Below are positions 5,071 to 6,908 of a stretch of DNA of 6,908 nt, in pieces. The position numbers and the translations under genes are program-made. The stretch's first letter is position 1. Each line of letters begins with the position of its first letter. The notes below the pieces were generated by a model, which worked only from the letters and a program-made list of their open reading frames with translations, was not told the DNA's origin and ran no database searches. The DNA is from Archangium sp. (lineage in GTDB: Bacteria; Myxococcota; Myxococcia; Myxococcales; Myxococcaceae), in assembly GCA_016793525.1 (NCBI GenBank), contig JAEUJT010000172.1, positions 1 to 6,908 on the forward strand, written 5' to 3'.

Positions 5071-6894
5071 TCACGGCGTTTTCCCCGGCCGGGTGCTCCC
5101 TTTCGACGCGGGGAGCACCACCGGCAACACGCCCGGCGCACCGGCCAGCCCGAAGAGCGTGTTCGCCACCGCCTCGGCCGCCTCGGCCCGGTACGAATAG
5201 GTCAGCAGCACCGCCTGCGCGCGGCCCACGCGGTCAGCCAGGTACGGCAACCCCATCAGCACCACCACCACCGGCTGGGCGGGGTCGATCGCCTCGAGCA
5301 GCTCGAGTTGTCTCCGGTTGATGATGCCGAGCACCACCACGTCGGCCCCTTTCGTCACCTCCGCCACCTTCTGGCGCAGCGCCGTCGCCGCGCCCGCCCG
5401 GGGGAACGCCGGCACCACCAGCGACACCACCGGCGTGTGCTGGCGAAGGGCGTTGGGCAAGGAGCCGTCGGCGGAGACCACCACCACCCGCCCCTTCTTC
5501 AGCGGCAGCACCGACGGAGACGAACGGAAGAGCGTCACCGCCGCGGCCGCGATGGTCGAAGCCGCCACCCGCTCTGAGCCCACCTGCGCCAACCGCTCCG
5601 CGCGGGGAGGGAGTGGCGCGTAGAGACCTCGCCTGAGCTTCGCGGTGACGATGCGCCGCACCGCCGCGTCGACCGTGGCCATCGGGAGCGTCTCGGTGTT
5701 CACCGCGTGGAGGAGCGACTCCCAGACCTCGGTCTTTTTCTCCGCGCGCCACGGCACCAGCACCATGTCGGCGCCCGCCGCGATCGCGCGCACCGCCGCC
5801 CGCCCCACCCCGTAACGGCCGCCGATCGCGTCCATCTCCAGCTCGTCGGTCAACACCAGCCCGTCGAACCCGAGCTCCGTTCGCAGGAGCCCTCCCAGGA
5901 CCGCCGGAGACAACGTCGCCGGCAGCCCGTCGTCTGACAGCAGAGGCGTGGCCACGTGGGCGGTCATCACCCCGTCGAGCCCCTCGGCCATGGCGTCGGA
6001 GAAGGGCTTGAGCTGCGCGCGCATCTCCTCGTGGGTGACGCGCAGCACCGGCAGCGCCGTGTGCGAATCGGCGTCGACCGCGCCGTGCCCTGGGAAATGT
6101 TTGGCAACCGTGACGATCTGCGCCGCTTGCTGCCCGCGAATGAAGCTGGCCCCGAGCGCGGCCACCACGGTTGGATCGTCGCCGAACGCGCGCACGCCGA
6201 TCACCGGGTTCGCCGGGTTGGTGTTCACGTCGAGCACCGGAGCCAGGTTCATGTTGAAGCCCAGCCGCCAGAGATCGAGCCCCTGCGCCTTCCCGGCCGT
6301 GTACGCGAGTGCCACGTCGCGCGTCGCCCCCAGCGCCATGTTCCCCGGCAGCACCACGTTGCCGTCAGACAGGCGCACCACGTTGCCGCCTTCTTGATCG
6401 ACCGCGATGAAGGGGGGAATACCGCCGACCAGCAGCTCCCGCACGTCGTCGTTGAGGGTCGCCGTCTGGGCAGCCCCGGTAATGTTGCGGCGAAACAGGC
6501 ACACGCCTCCGACGCGTTTTCCGCGAACCAGCTCGGCGATGTCGTCGTCGACCGCGGTGCCGGCGAAGCCGACCATCATCAGCTGGCCCACCTTCTCTTC
6601 CAGCGTCAGCCCACGCACGATGGTGGCGGCCTCGGCGGCGAATGACGGCGGTGGCGGCGGCGCTGGGGCGGCGGCCTCAACGACCTCGACCGGCGCCGAC
6701 GGAGGCACCTCAAGCGGCGGAAGAACGGCAACAGTTTCGACCGTTTCGGCCTCGACCCGGGTTGGCGGAACGCGCGGGGTGCACGCCGCCACGGCCAACC
6801 AGGTAACGACGCCCGCCATGAAGAACGGCGCCCAGCGTCCAGGCCTTGTGTTTCGACGTTCAGTTCGGTAGGCGCGCCCCCAAATGGCGATCAT
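5071..6894 (-). CDS. nagZ: GH3 beta-N-acetylhexosaminidase (NagZ/YbbD-type), predicted lipoprotein
   Basis: NagZ enzymes remove N-acetylglucosamine from muropeptides or peptidoglycan fragments during wall recycling. The 607-residue product carries a lipobox VAAC with Cys38 after a hydrophobic stretch (24-37), then a Pro/Ala/Val-rich linker (about 39-88, five prolines at 79-83). The GH3 barrel (about 90-425) shows IAVDQEGG (163-170), KHFPGHG (265-271) followed by DSH with the acid/base Asp276-His278 pair typical of NagZ, and nucleophile Asp350 in VLTDELEM. A C-terminal alpha/beta domain (about 438-595) makes it two-domain like Bacillus NagZ/YbbD, unlike the single-domain cytoplasmic enzyme of E. 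coli. The lipobox predicts a periplasmic, membrane-anchored protein. The start is uncertain: AGAGGA (6895-6900) directly touches the ATG, too close for a normal ribosome site, and the frame remains open to the window edge, so the true start may be further upstream. Some GH3 homologues are esterases or other glycosidases, but the DSH motif argues for NagZ. Confidence 0.92.
   Translation of the reverse strand: MIAIWGRAYRTERRNTRPGRWAPFFMAGVVTWLAVAACTPRVPPTRVEAETVETVAVLPPLEVPPSAPVEVVEAAAPAPPPPPSFAAEAATIVRGLTLEEKVGQLMMVGFAGTAVDDDIAELVRGKRVGGVCLFRRNITGAAQTATLNDDVRELLVGGIPPFIAVDQEGGNVVRLSDGNVVLPGNMALGATRDVALAYTAGKAQGLDLWRLGFNMNLAPVLDVNTNPANPVIGVRAFGDDPTVVAALGASFIRGQQAAQIVTVAKHFPGHGAVDADSHTALPVLRVTHEEMRAQLKPFSDAMAEGLDGVMTAHVATPLLSDDGLPATLSPAVLGGLLRTELGFDGLVLTDELEMDAIGGRYGVGRAAVRAIAAGADMVLVPWRAEKKTEVWESLLHAVNTETLPMATVDAAVRRIVTAKLRRGLYAPLPPRAERLAQVGSERVAASTIAAAAVTLFRSSPSVLPLKKGRVVVVSADGSLPNALRQHTPVVSLVVPAFPRAGAATALRQKVAEVTKGADVVVLGIINRRQLELLEAIDPAQPVVVVLMGLPYLADRVGRAQAVLLTYSYRAEAAEAVANTLFGLAGAPGVLPVVLPASKGSTRPGKTP
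5084..5119. terminator. Palindrome and 9-bp inverted repeat at the hpf/nagZ junction
   Basis: A perfect 10-bp palindrome CCCGGCCGGG (5084-5093) is followed by GGTGCTCCC (5092-5100), a 10-nt loop and its exact complement GGGAGCACC (5111-5119). Both lie inside the last codons of nagZ and just past the hpf stop. The 9-bp stem is strong in GC and could stop hpf transcription from the + side. No T-run follows on either strand, so it is not a textbook intrinsic terminator; it may instead be simple 3'-end structure. Confidence 0.35.
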
Positions 6895-6908
6895 TCCTCT
6901 CGAACGCA

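Noticed and set aside
5956..6645. Open frame of 229 codons on the + strand opposite nagZ
   Set aside because: Composition is His/Arg/Val-rich without recognisable motifs, and the - strand frame has clear GH3 catalytic motifs over the same bases.

Overview
The window reads as a stretch of conserved chromosomal housekeeping DNA from a GC-rich, Gram-negative bacterium. A deltaproteobacterium in the broad sense, most likely Myxococcota, fits best. The basis is the strong G/C preference at third codon positions, lptB (an LPS-transport gene) next to rpoN, and a myxobacterial-looking protein that combines GYF_2-like, J-like and PilZ-like segments. This placement is inference; there is no rRNA or other taxonomic marker in the window.

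Layout on the + strand: the 3' end of smc (1-837, 5' end cut off by the window) overlaps lptB (834-1565) by 4 bp. A 99-bp gap follows, holding a near-consensus sigma-54 (-24/-12) element and a possible hairpin. Then come rpoN (1665-3173), a stand-alone receiver-domain response regulator (3191-3574, 17 bp after rpoN) and a 275-residue three-part protein (3571-4398, overlapping the regulator by 4 bp). A 90-bp gap leads to long-form hpf (4489-5070). On the - strand, a GH3/NagZ-type lipoprotein gene (5071-6894) converges on hpf with no bases between the two stop codons. No gene-free stretch exceeds 300 bp. I see no RNA genes, insertion sequences, CRISPR arrays, attachment sites or origins.

How the genes fit together: lptB-rpoN-hpf is a well-known proteobacterial neighbourhood (LPS export ATPase, sigma-54, ribosome hibernation factor), usually continued by ptsN and rapZ. 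Two things depart from that plan. A translationally coupled pair (receiver-only regulator plus the GYF_2-like/J-like/PilZ-like protein) sits between rpoN and hpf, and the cluster stops at hpf because nagZ faces it. Upstream, lptB is coupled to smc rather than to lptC/lptA. The coupled pair is the least described part of the window and the best candidate for something new. Its second protein has a J-domain-like segment with the HPD triad replaced by VPG, and a PilZ-like C-terminus without a recognisable c-di-GMP signature, which suggests a binding or scaffold role rather than chaperone stimulation or c-di-GMP sensing.
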